A model generated the notes under the pieces. That model ran no database searches and was not told the origin of the DNA. It saw only the letters and a program-made list of their open reading frames with translations. Positions 1 to 8,731 of a DNA stretch of 64,000 nucleotides are shown here, one piece after another (positions within the stretch are counted from its first letter, which is position 1; each line of letters opens with the position of its first letter). This DNA comes from Ignavibacteriales bacterium (lineage in GTDB: Bacteria; Bacteroidota; Ignavibacteria; Ignavibacteriales; Melioribacteraceae). The position numbers and the translations under genes are program-made. The stretch is from NCBI GenBank assembly GCA_020635275.1, contig JACKAA010000006.1, positions 124,001-188,000 on the forward strand. Direction: 5' to 3'.

Positions 1-593
1 AGGATCTTATTTTTGATAACATTACAATGCGAGATATTACAGACACACCTTTCTTTATTAGATTAAATGCAAGAATGCGCGGACCCGAAAATGTACCTGT
101 AGGAACTTGCAGAAGAATATCAATAAATAACCTCAATGTTTATGATGTTGGCGGCAGACCAAAATCTCCAGAATTAGGCGCCGCAATGATTATGGGAATT
201 CCTGGTCATTATATTGAAGATTTAGTTCTTAATAACATAAGAATATACTTTAGAGGCGGTGGTTCAAAAGAAGCAATTGCCAAAGATGTTCCTCAGAATA
301 TTGATATGTATCCAGATCCATATCGATGGCATTCGATGCCAACATATGGAATGTATTTTCGATATGTAAAAGGATTGAAAGTCAGCAATGTGGTGATGAA
401 ATATTTAAATATTGATGAAAGACCTGCATTCATTTTAGATGATGTTCATGATGCAACTTTTTACAATGTGGATTCTCAAAAAGGAAAAGATGCTCCAGTG
501 TTCATCATTAAAAATTCTGAACAGATAAAATTTAGAGATGTAAATGGTTTGGAAAATAAAAATCTCGGCAAAGTAGAATTGCATGAATTATAG
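1..593 (+). CDS. GH28-family polygalacturonase-like glycoside hydrolase, C-terminal part (5'-truncated by window edge)
   Basis: The reading frame is open from base 3 to the stop at 591-593, so an internal ATG at 27 is not the real start. About 197 residues are visible. The pattern of short alternating strands (LIFDNITMRDITDTP, then ISINNLNVYDV, LVLNNIRIYF, LKVSNVVMKYL) is that of a right-handed parallel beta-helix. The RDITDTPFF and GPENVPVGTCRRI stretches resemble the C-terminal coils of GH28 enzymes, which hydrolyse pectic or related galacturonan bonds. The catalytic aspartates would lie upstream and are not visible, so substrate and activity cannot be judged. It ends 5 bases before the next gene, so it probably shares that transcript. 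Confidence 0.72.
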   Translation, partial: DLIFDNITMRDITDTPFFIRLNARMRGPENVPVGTCRRISINNLNVYDVGGRPKSPELGAAMIMGIPGHYIEDLVLNNIRIYFRGGGSKEAIAKDVPQNIDMYPDPYRWHSMPTYGMYFRYVKGLKVSNVVMKYLNIDERPAFILDDVHDATFYNVDSQKGKDAPVFIIKNSEQIKFRDVNGLENKNLGKVELHEL

Positions 594-598
594 AAAAA

Positions 599-1429
599 AT
601 GGAAGAAAGTTTGTATAAAAATTTATTAATCATATTATTATTTGCTTCCACATTATTTGCTCAATCTCTTGTTTCAACATTACCTACTAAAGGAATATGT
701 GCTCATAGAGGGGCTTCAAATACACATCCGGAAAATACACTTTCTGCATTTAAAGAAGCAATTCGTTTAGGTGCCCATATGATTGAATTTGATGTTAGAA
801 TGACTTCAGACAATAAATTAGTAATTATGCATGATGAATCTGTTGATCGGACAACAAACGGTAAAGGAAAAGTCATTAATCTAACATTAAATGAAATTAA
901 AAAATTAGATGCCGGAAGTTGGAAATCAGACATATTTAAAGAAGAGAAAGTTCCCACTTTGGAGGAAACTTTAAATATTATGCCCAATAATATTTGGCTC
1001 AATATTCATCTAAAAGGAGATAAAGAGTTAGGTATTGCTGTTGCAAAAGTTGTTGAAACTTTTAATAAAGTTGAGCAGAGCGTTATTGCTTGTGGTTTTG
1101 ATGCTGCTGAAGGAGTTAAAAAGGTAAATCCAAATATTAGAATTTGTAATATGGAACGACAAAATAACAGATCAAATTATGTTGCTAACACAATCAGCGG
1201 TAATTTCAGTTTCATACAATTACTTAAAAATAGAGATGATTCTAATTTAAAAAGTGATGTAGAAAAATTAAGCAAGAATAACATAATTATTAACTATTAC
1301 TATTCTGATAATTTGAAAGAAATTAAGGAGCTTTTTGATATTGGTATAAATTTCATTCTAACAAATAATGTAGGTGAAATACTTAAAAATATTGAAGAAC
1401 TTGATCTTACTAGTGTGAATCACAACTAA
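599..1429 (+). CDS. Secreted glycerophosphodiester phosphodiesterase (GDPD family)
   Basis: A 276-residue protein with a signal peptide (cleavage likely after the LFAQS stretch near residue 23). The GDPD signature is complete: His36-Arg37 in AHRGAS, Glu45 in HPENT, Glu63 and Asp65 in IEFDV, and His78 in MHDE. The family is a TIM barrel that uses a divalent metal to release sn-glycerol 3-phosphate or a related phosphate from glycerophosphodiesters. It starts 5 bases after the GH28 stop and is followed 14 bases later by an esterase, so it sits in the left-hand operon. In this setting the substrate may be a phosphodiester on a glycan or a lipid head group; that is inference. Confidence 0.9.
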   Translation: MEESLYKNLLIILLFASTLFAQSLVSTLPTKGICAHRGASNTHPENTLSAFKEAIRLGAHMIEFDVRMTSDNKLVIMHDESVDRTTNGKGKVINLTLNEIKKLDAGSWKSDIFKEEKVPTLEETLNIMPNNIWLNIHLKGDKELGIAVAKVVETFNKVEQSVIACGFDAAEGVKKVNPNIRICNMERQNNRSNYVANTISGNFSFIQLLKNRDDSNLKSDVEKLSKNNIIINYYYSDNLKEIKELFDIGINFILTNNVGEILKNIEELDLTSVNHN

Positions 1430-1443
1430 AATAAAATAGTAAA

Positions 1444-2406
1444 ATGAAAAAACTAATTATTATTCTAACAATCATATCTAATTCATTTCTATTGAGTCAA
1501 TCAGAACCTCCGGAAATGCCTGATGGATATTTCAGTAATTTCACATTAAAAGTAGCTTATTTTTTGGGTACTTTAGATTTAATTGAAAAAATGCCGCCTG
1601 TGCCAGAATCATTAGTTGAACAAAAAGATATTGTATATAAAGAAATTGATACAATTCAACTTAAGTTAGATATTTATCGAAAAAAGGAATTGACTCAAAA
1701 AAGACCATTAATAATTTTTATACACGGTGGAGCTTGGAAAGGCGGTGATAAAAAAGATTATAGAAGATATTTAGTTGACTTTGCTGAAAAAGGTTATATA
1801 ACTGCAACAATACAATACAGACTTACAAAAGTTGCAAAGTTTCCGGCTGCAGTAAATGATGTTAAATGTGCTGTTAAATGGTTGAAGGCAAATGCGGATA
1901 ATTATTTAATTGACGTAAATAAAATTGCAATTGTAGGGGGATCAGCAGGTGGACATTTAGCAATGATGATTGGATACTCCTCCGATACAGAAAAATTTAA
2001 TGAATGTAATGTTGAAAATTCTGATACAAAAGTTAATGCAATTGTTAATTTATATGGTCCAACCGACCTAACAACAGATTATGCAAAAAATCATCCAAGT
2101 GTAATTAATTTTATAGGTAAATCTTATAATGAAGATCCAAATATATTTAAAGCGGCTTCTCCATTATTTTACATAACAAAAGATGATACACCTACATTAA
2201 TTTTTCAGGGTACGCTAGATGAACTTGTTCCATATAGTCAATCAGATTCATTAAAAAGCAGATTAGATAAAATTGGTGTTCCGGCTGAATATCATAAATT
2301 AGAAGGTTGGCCGCATACTATGGATCTTTCTGTAGAAGTAAATAAATATTGCCAATATTATATGGATAGATTTTTTAACAAATATATTCCTATTGAAAAT
2401 AAATAG
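1444..2406 (+). CDS. Secreted alpha/beta-hydrolase esterase (BD-FAE / HSL-like carbohydrate esterase)
   Basis: A 320-residue protein with a short signal peptide ending near SQSEPP. The oxyanion-hole motif HGGAW lies at residues 94-98. The nucleophile elbow GGSAGG places Ser167, and Asp259 (GTLDE) and His291 (WPHTMD) complete a catalytic triad. This is the arrangement of bifunctional feruloyl/acetyl-xylan esterase-like and hormone-sensitive-lipase-like enzymes that remove acyl groups from glycans. Position inside a hydrolase operon supports deacylation of sugar substrates, but the acyl group cannot be read from sequence. Confidence 0.85.
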   Translation: MKKLIIILTIISNSFLLSQSEPPEMPDGYFSNFTLKVAYFLGTLDLIEKMPPVPESLVEQKDIVYKEIDTIQLKLDIYRKKELTQKRPLIIFIHGGAWKGGDKKDYRRYLVDFAEKGYITATIQYRLTKVAKFPAAVNDVKCAVKWLKANADNYLIDVNKIAIVGGSAGGHLAMMIGYSSDTEKFNECNVENSDTKVNAIVNLYGPTDLTTDYAKNHPSVINFIGKSYNEDPNIFKAASPLFYITKDDTPTLIFQGTLDELVPYSQSDSLKSRLDKIGVPAEYHKLEGWPHTMDLSVEVNKYCQYYMDRFFNKYIPIENK

Positions 2407-2412
2407 TTAATA

Positions 2413-3735
2413 ATGATTAAGTATATTAAAATAAAAAAAATCATATTCCGTACAATATTATTGGTCACGGGAATCATTACTTTATTTGTATTTATTATTC
2501 TTTCTCCATATTTATGGAAACATTTTATAACATATCCATCATTAGAAAATCAAAAAGATGAAATTCTTAATTCATATAAACAACCTGAGAAATTCATCTC
2601 ATTAAATGAATACAAAGGTGTATTTCACATGCATAGTTATTGGTCTCATGATAGTAGAGGAACATTAGAAGAAATATTACCTGCTGCAAAAAAAGCTGGA
2701 TTCAGTTTTTTATTTTTTTCTGATCATGCGCGAAGTAAGCAAGATACATTTCCTAGGAGCATAAGCGGAGTTTATGAAGGTATATTATTTGAACCCGGAA
2801 CGGAAAGCAGTTCCGGATTAATGATATCGCCATTAGATACAACTATTTTAGATTGGACAAAAGATCAAGATTCGTTGATTAATGAAATTGTTTTGAATAA
2901 TGGATTAGTAATTTATGTTCATACTGAACGCGAACACAATTGGAATAATCCGGATTTTCAAGCAATGGAAATCTATAATATTCACACAGATTATTTAGAT
3001 AAAAATGATGGTTTATTTTCTATAATAATAAATCTTTTAATTAATGGTTCAAAATATCATCATTGGGTAATTAGGGAAATTTATGATGAGCAAACCGACA
3101 TACTTTTAAATTGGGACAACTTAAATAAAAATAGAAGAATAACTGGTGTTGCGGCCGTTGATGCACACAATAATCAAAGTATTAGAGCTAAATATTTGCC
3201 AGACGAAAAAATTGAATGGGTTGGTCCAAACGCTAAAACTATGAGTATTGATGAGCCCGGTATTTTGGAAAATATTTTACTGGATGATTCAAATAAAAAT
3301 GGCTGGGCAGTTAAATGGGAAGTTGATCCTTATTTTATTTCGTTTAATCATGTTGCTAATCATGTATTTAGTGATTCTTTATCGAGCTTATCTATTAAAA
3401 ATAATTTGGTTAAGGGTCATGCTTTTATCTCATTCCAAAGTTTAGCAAAAGCAGATGGATTTCAATTTTTTACAGTTGATAAAAATAATATTGTAAATGC
3501 TATTTTAGGCGACTCAATAAAAGTTGAAAATGCCTCTAAACTCAAAGCTGTTTCTCCATATCCGGTAAAATTTGAGTTGATTAAAGATGGAAAAATTCTA
3601 ATCTCAACAGAAAATGAATATCTATTTGAGTATGGAAATACAATTACTAAGGGTAATTATAGAATAGTAGCAAAATTAAATTTTAATGATCAATGGGTAT
3701 CGTGGGTCTTTACTAATCCAATATATATCTACTAA
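2413..3735 (+). CDS. Membrane-anchored PHP-domain metal-dependent phosphoesterase
   Basis: A 440-residue protein with an N-terminal hydrophobic segment at about residues 11-33, likely an uncleaved inner-membrane anchor. PHP metal-binding motifs follow: HMH at residues 72-74, HD at 79-80, DH at 104-105, then VHTEREH and a late DAHNN. PHP proteins bind two or three metals and usually cleave phosphoesters. A C-terminal beta-rich region of about 100 residues (from about 330) is of the kind often appended in periplasmic members. It begins 6 bases after the esterase stop. The substrate is unknown. Confidence 0.8.
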   Translation: MIKYIKIKKIIFRTILLVTGIITLFVFIILSPYLWKHFITYPSLENQKDEILNSYKQPEKFISLNEYKGVFHMHSYWSHDSRGTLEEILPAAKKAGFSFLFFSDHARSKQDTFPRSISGVYEGILFEPGTESSSGLMISPLDTTILDWTKDQDSLINEIVLNNGLVIYVHTEREHNWNNPDFQAMEIYNIHTDYLDKNDGLFSIIINLLINGSKYHHWVIREIYDEQTDILLNWDNLNKNRRITGVAAVDAHNNQSIRAKYLPDEKIEWVGPNAKTMSIDEPGILENILLDDSNKNGWAVKWEVDPYFISFNHVANHVFSDSLSSLSIKNNLVKGHAFISFQSLAKADGFQFFTVDKNNIVNAILGDSIKVENASKLKAVSPYPVKFELIKDGKILISTENEYLFEYGNTITKGNYRIVAKLNFNDQWVSWVFTNPIYIY

Positions 3736-3739
3736 AATT

Positions 3740-5155
3740 ATGATAACACTAAAAAAAATAGTCAAATTATCGTCAATAATTTTATTCTCATTTTTACTAG
3801 TAATTCTTCTGGTTTTCTACTTATCAATTAGACAAATTGATACTACTCCATATTTTGAAACAGATTATTACTCACAAACTCTTGATAGAGTTAATTCAAA
3901 TTTAGCAAATAGAATTAAAGCACAAGGTAAATTAAAAGCTGGATTTGCCAAAATTAATATTACTCCTAAAATAGTTATTGGAAAACAAAATCCTGAAAAT
4001 GGAGAATTCAATGCAATAAGGCTTGCTGGATATGGAGATGGTAAATTTGCAAAAGGTATCCACGATTCAATTTTTGTTAAATCAATTGCGACTGAAATAA
4101 ATGGAACTAAAATAATATTTGTTAGTGCTGATTTGTTGTTAATCCCTCCGGAGATTGCAGAAAATGTTGCGTCAAAATTATCTAAAATAAGCGATGTAAA
4201 AAGAGAACAATTAATATTTGGAGCGACTCATACTCATTCCAGTATCGGTAATTCAATTCCAAGTTATGTTGGTGAAAAATTTGAAGGTGAATATAATCAT
4301 GAAGTTGTTGAATGGTTAAGTAAAAAAATAACAGAAGTTATTCTTAAATCAATTTCTGACTTAAAAGAATCACAAATTGCTGATGGCTATATTCATGCAC
4401 CTGAACTAGTAGGTAACAGAATTATTGGAGAGAAAGGCAGATTAAATGATAAGCTAACAGTAATTAAAATTAGACAAGACAAAGGTAAGACAGCTGTTAT
4501 TGGAATATATGCGGCTCATGCAACTACATTAGGTGCGTGGAATGATCAGTTTAGTGGTGATTATCCAGGTTATTTTCAAAAAGAAATGGAAAAAAAAGAT
4601 GTTGATCTTTGTATGTTTTTTGCCGGAACTGTTGGAAGTCATACAAATAAAGGAATTGGTAATAAATTTGAAAGATCTAAGTTTGTTGGAAAATCATTAG
4701 CAGATTCTGTTCAAAAAATTTCACCAAAATTGGATTTTACCGAAAACGTTAATGTTCAATTCTTTTGTTCAGAAATAGAAATTCCTGAATTACAAATAAT
4801 TTATATTTCTGATGGATTTAGATTAGCGAGCAGTCTTGCAAAAAAAATAATACCTCCTATTGATTCAGTTATTATTCAAGCAGTCAAATTAAATGATTTG
4901 CTTTGGATTACATTGCCTTGTGAGCTTAGCGGCGAATATGCTGTTGATTTAAAAAATGCATTAGACCTGAAAGGAATAAATTCTGTAATAACTAGTTTTA
5001 ATGGACAGTATTTAGGATATGTTGTTCCGGCAAAATATTATTACTATGATAATTATGAATCAAGATTAATGGGTTGGTTCGGACCAAGTTTTGGTGATTA
5101 TTTAATGGAATTAAATTTCACTATTGCTGATAGTTTAACTGGATTTAAACTTTAA
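3740..5155 (+). CDS. Neutral/alkaline ceramidase-like hydrolase (Ceramidase_alk N-terminal domain)
   Basis: The start is taken as the ATG at 3740, 4 bases after the previous stop, because the longer frame from 3686 would overlap the preceding gene and delay the hydrophobic N-terminus. The 471-residue product has a membrane segment at about residues 8-30. It then shows AGFAKINITP and the zinc-site motif GATHTHSS with His164 and His166, typical of the neutral ceramidase N-terminal domain. True ceramidases are longer (about 700 residues) and carry a C-terminal Ig-like domain that is missing here. Such short members are common in bacterial glycan loci and their substrates are uncertain: an N-acyl or ester bond is the best guess. 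Confidence 0.8.
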   Translation: MITLKKIVKLSSIILFSFLLVILLVFYLSIRQIDTTPYFETDYYSQTLDRVNSNLANRIKAQGKLKAGFAKINITPKIVIGKQNPENGEFNAIRLAGYGDGKFAKGIHDSIFVKSIATEINGTKIIFVSADLLLIPPEIAENVASKLSKISDVKREQLIFGATHTHSSIGNSIPSYVGEKFEGEYNHEVVEWLSKKITEVILKSISDLKESQIADGYIHAPELVGNRIIGEKGRLNDKLTVIKIRQDKGKTAVIGIYAAHATTLGAWNDQFSGDYPGYFQKEMEKKDVDLCMFFAGTVGSHTNKGIGNKFERSKFVGKSLADSVQKISPKLDFTENVNVQFFCSEIEIPELQIIYISDGFRLASSLAKKIIPPIDSVIIQAVKLNDLLWITLPCELSGEYAVDLKNALDLKGINSVITSFNGQYLGYVVPAKYYYYDNYESRLMGWFGPSFGDYLMELNFTIADSLTGFKL

Positions 5156-5165
5156 TTTTAAACTT

Positions 5166-6365
5166 ATGACATCACGAGAAAGAGTTTTAAAAACACTTAA
5201 ACACCAAATTCCGGATAAAGTCCCAATAGATTTTGGAGGAATGGGCTCGACCGGAATTATGGCAATAGCTTATAACCAGTTAAAAAAACATTTGGGCATG
5301 GATTTAAAAACTACAAGAATATGCGATGTCAATCAGCAATTAGCTGAACCCGAAAAAGAAATATTAGACCTTTTTGAAGTTGATGTAATTTCTCTCCATC
5401 ATTCTTTAGGAAAAAATAACGAGGATTGGATAAACTGGAATTTACCAGATGGTTCTCCGGCTAAAATCCACAAAAAAATGATGCCGGCAAAAGAAGGAGA
5501 AAATTGGGTAATAAAAGATGGCGAAAAAATAAGATTTAAAATGGTACCAAATTGTTTGTACTTTGAATCATGCAATCCACCGTTGGAAAGTGCTGCTTCA
5601 GAAAAAGAAATAAATAATTATCATTGGAAATATTTCACGGATGAGTATTTAAAAGAATTAGAATCTCGTGCTAAATGGTTATTTGAAATTACTGAATATG
5701 CTATTTTGGGTGGTTTCGGTGGAAATATTTTGGAAGAAGGTCAAGTACTTAGAGGCTGGTCAAACTTTATGATTGATCTGGTTGCAAATCAAGATTTTAC
5801 GGAAGCTTTATTAGATAAATTAGTTGAAGTATATTTAAGGAATCTTGAAGGCTTTTTGCAAGCTGTGTCAAAATATATTCAAATAATTCAAATGGGCGAT
5901 GATTTAGGAACTCAAAATGGACCTCAAATTTCTTTAGAACTTTACCAAAAAATGATAAAACCAAGGCATAAAAAAGTATATCAATTTGTAAAGGAAAATT
6001 CTGATTTATATTTATTTCTACATAGCTGTGGTTCAATTTATGATTTTATTCCCGACTTAATTGATTGTGGTGTTGATATTTTGAATCCCGTTCAATTTAC
6101 AGCAGCAAAAATGGACTCAAAAAAATTAAAAGAGGAGTTTGGAGATAAAATAACATTTTGGGGCGGAGGAGTTGATACTCAAAAAATTCTTCCTTTTGGC
6201 ACACCAGCAGAAATTGAAAAACAAGTTGAAGAACAAATAAAAATATTAGGGGAAAATGGCGGATATGTTTTTAATTCTGTTCATAATATACAATCAAATA
6301 TTCCTGTTGAAAATATACTTGCATTGTTTGATTCAGCAAAGAAATACAGAAATTACAATTACTAA
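5166..6365 (+). CDS. Uroporphyrinogen-decarboxylase-fold protein (MtaA/CmuA-like methyltransferase family)
   Basis: A 399-residue cytoplasmic protein without signal peptide. It begins TSRERVLKTL followed by PDKVPIDFGG, the hallmark of the URO-D superfamily group that includes corrinoid:thiol methyltransferases. A zinc-type HxC motif is present at His286 and Cys288, with GGGVDTQ downstream. It is not HemE: the heme-enzyme N-terminal and active-site signatures are absent and the neighbours are glycan enzymes. The family is frequent in sugar-degradation loci of Bacteroidota and Planctomycetota, where its role is undefined; a methyl transfer, for example from a methylated sugar, is only a hypothesis. 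No corrinoid protein is visible nearby. Confidence 0.78.
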   Translation: MTSRERVLKTLKHQIPDKVPIDFGGMGSTGIMAIAYNQLKKHLGMDLKTTRICDVNQQLAEPEKEILDLFEVDVISLHHSLGKNNEDWINWNLPDGSPAKIHKKMMPAKEGENWVIKDGEKIRFKMVPNCLYFESCNPPLESAASEKEINNYHWKYFTDEYLKELESRAKWLFEITEYAILGGFGGNILEEGQVLRGWSNFMIDLVANQDFTEALLDKLVEVYLRNLEGFLQAVSKYIQIIQMGDDLGTQNGPQISLELYQKMIKPRHKKVYQFVKENSDLYLFLHSCGSIYDFIPDLIDCGVDILNPVQFTAAKMDSKKLKEEFGDKITFWGGGVDTQKILPFGTPAEIEKQVEEQIKILGENGGYVFNSVHNIQSNIPVENILALFDSAKKYRNYNY

Positions 6366-6383
6366 TTTTAAAGTGAGATAAAA

Positions 6384-8720
6384 ATGAAAACAGTGAATAT
6401 CTTTTTTTTATTCATCTTAATTTCAAGCATTTCAATAATTGCTCAAAAATTAGATTTTTCAAATTCTCAAATAATTATTTCAAATGAAATAGATAGTAAA
6501 ATACAATCGACTGCTTTTAAAATACTGAATGAAGAAGTACTTAAGCGAACAAATATCCAATTAAGGCAATCTCCAGTTTGGGAATCAAATAATAAAAATG
6601 CAATTATTGTTTGCCTTTCAAATTTAAAGGAAATATTTGGAAAGAAAATTCCAAAAAATGTAAATACAAATTCACCTGAATATAAATCAGAAGGATTTCG
6701 ATTAGTATTATCAAATGATGGTAGTAATGATATACTTTGGATTATTGGATTCGATTCTAGAGGAATTCTTTTTGGAATTGGTGAATTTCTTAGACGAGCT
6801 GAGTTGAGTGAAAATAAAATATCAATTGAATCAAACCTTGATTTTGCATCATCACCAGAATATCCAATTCGTGGTCACCAGTTAGGTTATAGAAATACTG
6901 CAAATTCATATGATGCATGGAGCGTTGATCAATATGAACAATATATTCGTGACCTTGTAATCTTTGGAACAAACGCAATTGAAAATATACCTTTGGGTGA
7001 TGAAGGTGATGATAGTCCTCACTTTAAAATATCACGAAAGGAAATGAATATTGAGCTGAGTAAAATTTGTGATAATTATGATGTTGACTATTGGGTTTGG
7101 ACACCAGCTACTATTGATCTATCAGATGCAGAATTATTCAAGAGTGAAGTTGCAAAACATGAAGCATATTACAAAGAAACTCCAAGATTAAATCAAGTAT
7201 TTTTCCCTGGTGGAGATCCGGGACATAATCACCCTAAATATGTAATGCCTTTCTTAAAAGAGCTTCACTCAAAATTAATTAAGTATCATCCAAAGGCCGG
7301 AGTTTGGATATCGCTACAAGGATTTAGTGAAGAACAAATAGATTACTTTTATAAATATTTAGCTGATGAAAAACCAGATTGGTTAAGCGGAGTTGTATCA
7401 GGTCCAAGCAGTCCGCCAATTGCTGAAACAAGATTTAGATTACCTAAAGAATATAAGCATCGTCAATATCCGGATATTACACATAATGTTAGATGTGAAT
7501 TTCCAGCATTAAATTTTGATCAAGCATATGCTTTAACACTTGGAAGAGAAGGGATAAATCCACAACCTGAATATTATGCTAAAATTCATGGAGACTATGC
7601 ACAGTTTACAGATGGTTTTGTCGCATATTCTGATGGTTGTCATGATGATGTGAATAAAGTTATATGGAGTCAAAGAGGATGGGATACTCAAAAGAATGTT
7701 AGAGATATTTTAATTGAATATTCTCAATTCTTTTTCGGTAAAAATATAGCAATTGAATCGGCTGATGGTATTTTGGCTCTTGAACAAAATTGGTTAGGTC
7801 CTTTAAAAGCAAATGGCAGTGTTGAAACAACATTTTCTTTTTGGAAGAATTTAGAGAAACAAAACCCAGAACTCCAAAATAATTGGAGATGGTTGTTGCT
7901 TCAGTTAAGAGCTGAATATGACAATTATGTTAGAAGAAGACTTATCTATGAAAAGGATTTGGAAAAACAAGCAAACATGATTCTTGAAAATATAAATGAA
8001 GAGAATTATAATCAGAAAATGAATTTGGCTTTATTAAAAATCAATGAAGCAGAAACAAAACCAATTTCACAAAACTTAAAAAGCAATATCGTAAAATATT
8101 GTGATGATCTTTTTAAAATTATTGGATTACAAACCAGTGTTGAGCTTTATCAAGCAAGTGGTGCTCAAAGAGGTTGCATACTGGATTTTGTCGATCATCC
8201 GTTGAATAATAGATGGTGGTATCAAGATGAATTAAAAAAAATAAATGAATTAAAAAATGTAAGCGAAAAAATAGAACATTTAAAAACAATTAGAGATTGG
8301 GAAAATCCTGGTGTTGGTAGTTATTACGATGATATTTCAAATATTGCCAATAGTCCGCATGTAACAACAACGGTTTTTGATGCTGTTGATTTTGTGTGGC
8401 TGGATGATGGGAAAAGTAGAATCCGCTTATCATCTCAAGTTTATCAGAACGATCCTATTTTAGAATATGAAAATTTAGATCCCAATGCAAGATACATATT
8501 AAGGTTAACGGGCTATGGAGATGCATTGCTAAGAATAGACGGAGAACGATTAGAACCTACACTTTATAATAAAGAAATTGAACAATTTAAAGAATTTATT
8601 GTCCCTAAAAGAGTAGTCGGTGACGGTAAGATTACTGTAACATTTGACAGACCTGAAGAATCAAATATAAATTGGAGAGATTATTCAAGAATATCAGATG
8701 TTTGGTTAATTAAAAGATAA
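6384..8720 (+). CDS. Secreted TIM-barrel glycoside hydrolase candidate (GH20b/GH67N-like N-terminus), paralogue of the 12141-14756 gene
   Basis: A 778-residue protein with a signal peptide ending near IIAQ. Residues 24-150 form an alpha/beta domain of the type preceding GH20, GH67 and DUF4838 barrels, ending in GILFGIGEFLRR. A TIM-barrel region follows (PIRGHQLGYR, FFPGGDPGHNHP, AGVWISLQGF). A helical region spans about residues 500-650, and a beta-rich C-terminal module ends with SDVWLIKR. The order, the motifs YDDISNIANSPH and DVWLIKR, and the length match the reverse-strand gene at 12141, so both are one family. No catalytic pair can be assigned with certainty. The gene overlaps the next frame by one base at TAATG. 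Confidence 0.62.
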   Translation: MKTVNIFFLFILISSISIIAQKLDFSNSQIIISNEIDSKIQSTAFKILNEEVLKRTNIQLRQSPVWESNNKNAIIVCLSNLKEIFGKKIPKNVNTNSPEYKSEGFRLVLSNDGSNDILWIIGFDSRGILFGIGEFLRRAELSENKISIESNLDFASSPEYPIRGHQLGYRNTANSYDAWSVDQYEQYIRDLVIFGTNAIENIPLGDEGDDSPHFKISRKEMNIELSKICDNYDVDYWVWTPATIDLSDAELFKSEVAKHEAYYKETPRLNQVFFPGGDPGHNHPKYVMPFLKELHSKLIKYHPKAGVWISLQGFSEEQIDYFYKYLADEKPDWLSGVVSGPSSPPIAETRFRLPKEYKHRQYPDITHNVRCEFPALNFDQAYALTLGREGINPQPEYYAKIHGDYAQFTDGFVAYSDGCHDDVNKVIWSQRGWDTQKNVRDILIEYSQFFFGKNIAIESADGILALEQNWLGPLKANGSVETTFSFWKNLEKQNPELQNNWRWLLLQLRAEYDNYVRRRLIYEKDLEKQANMILENINEENYNQKMNLALLKINEAETKPISQNLKSNIVKYCDDLFKIIGLQTSVELYQASGAQRGCILDFVDHPLNNRWWYQDELKKINELKNVSEKIEHLKTIRDWENPGVGSYYDDISNIANSPHVTTTVFDAVDFVWLDDGKSRIRLSSQVYQNDPILEYENLDPNARYILRLTGYGDALLRIDGERLEPTLYNKEIEQFKEFIVPKRVVGDGKITVTFDRPEESNINWRDYSRISDVWLIKR

Positions 8721-8731
8721 TGGGAGAAGTA

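Noticed and set aside
703..1002. Minus-strand frame within the GDPD gene
   Set aside because: It is a shadow of a gene with complete catalytic motifs on the + strand, with no ribosome site and no recognisable domain; the same applies to the other short antisense frames in the window.
5166..6365. HemE, uroporphyrinogen decarboxylase of heme synthesis
   Set aside because: It has an HxC zinc-type motif and glycan-gene neighbours, and it lacks HemE-specific motifs.
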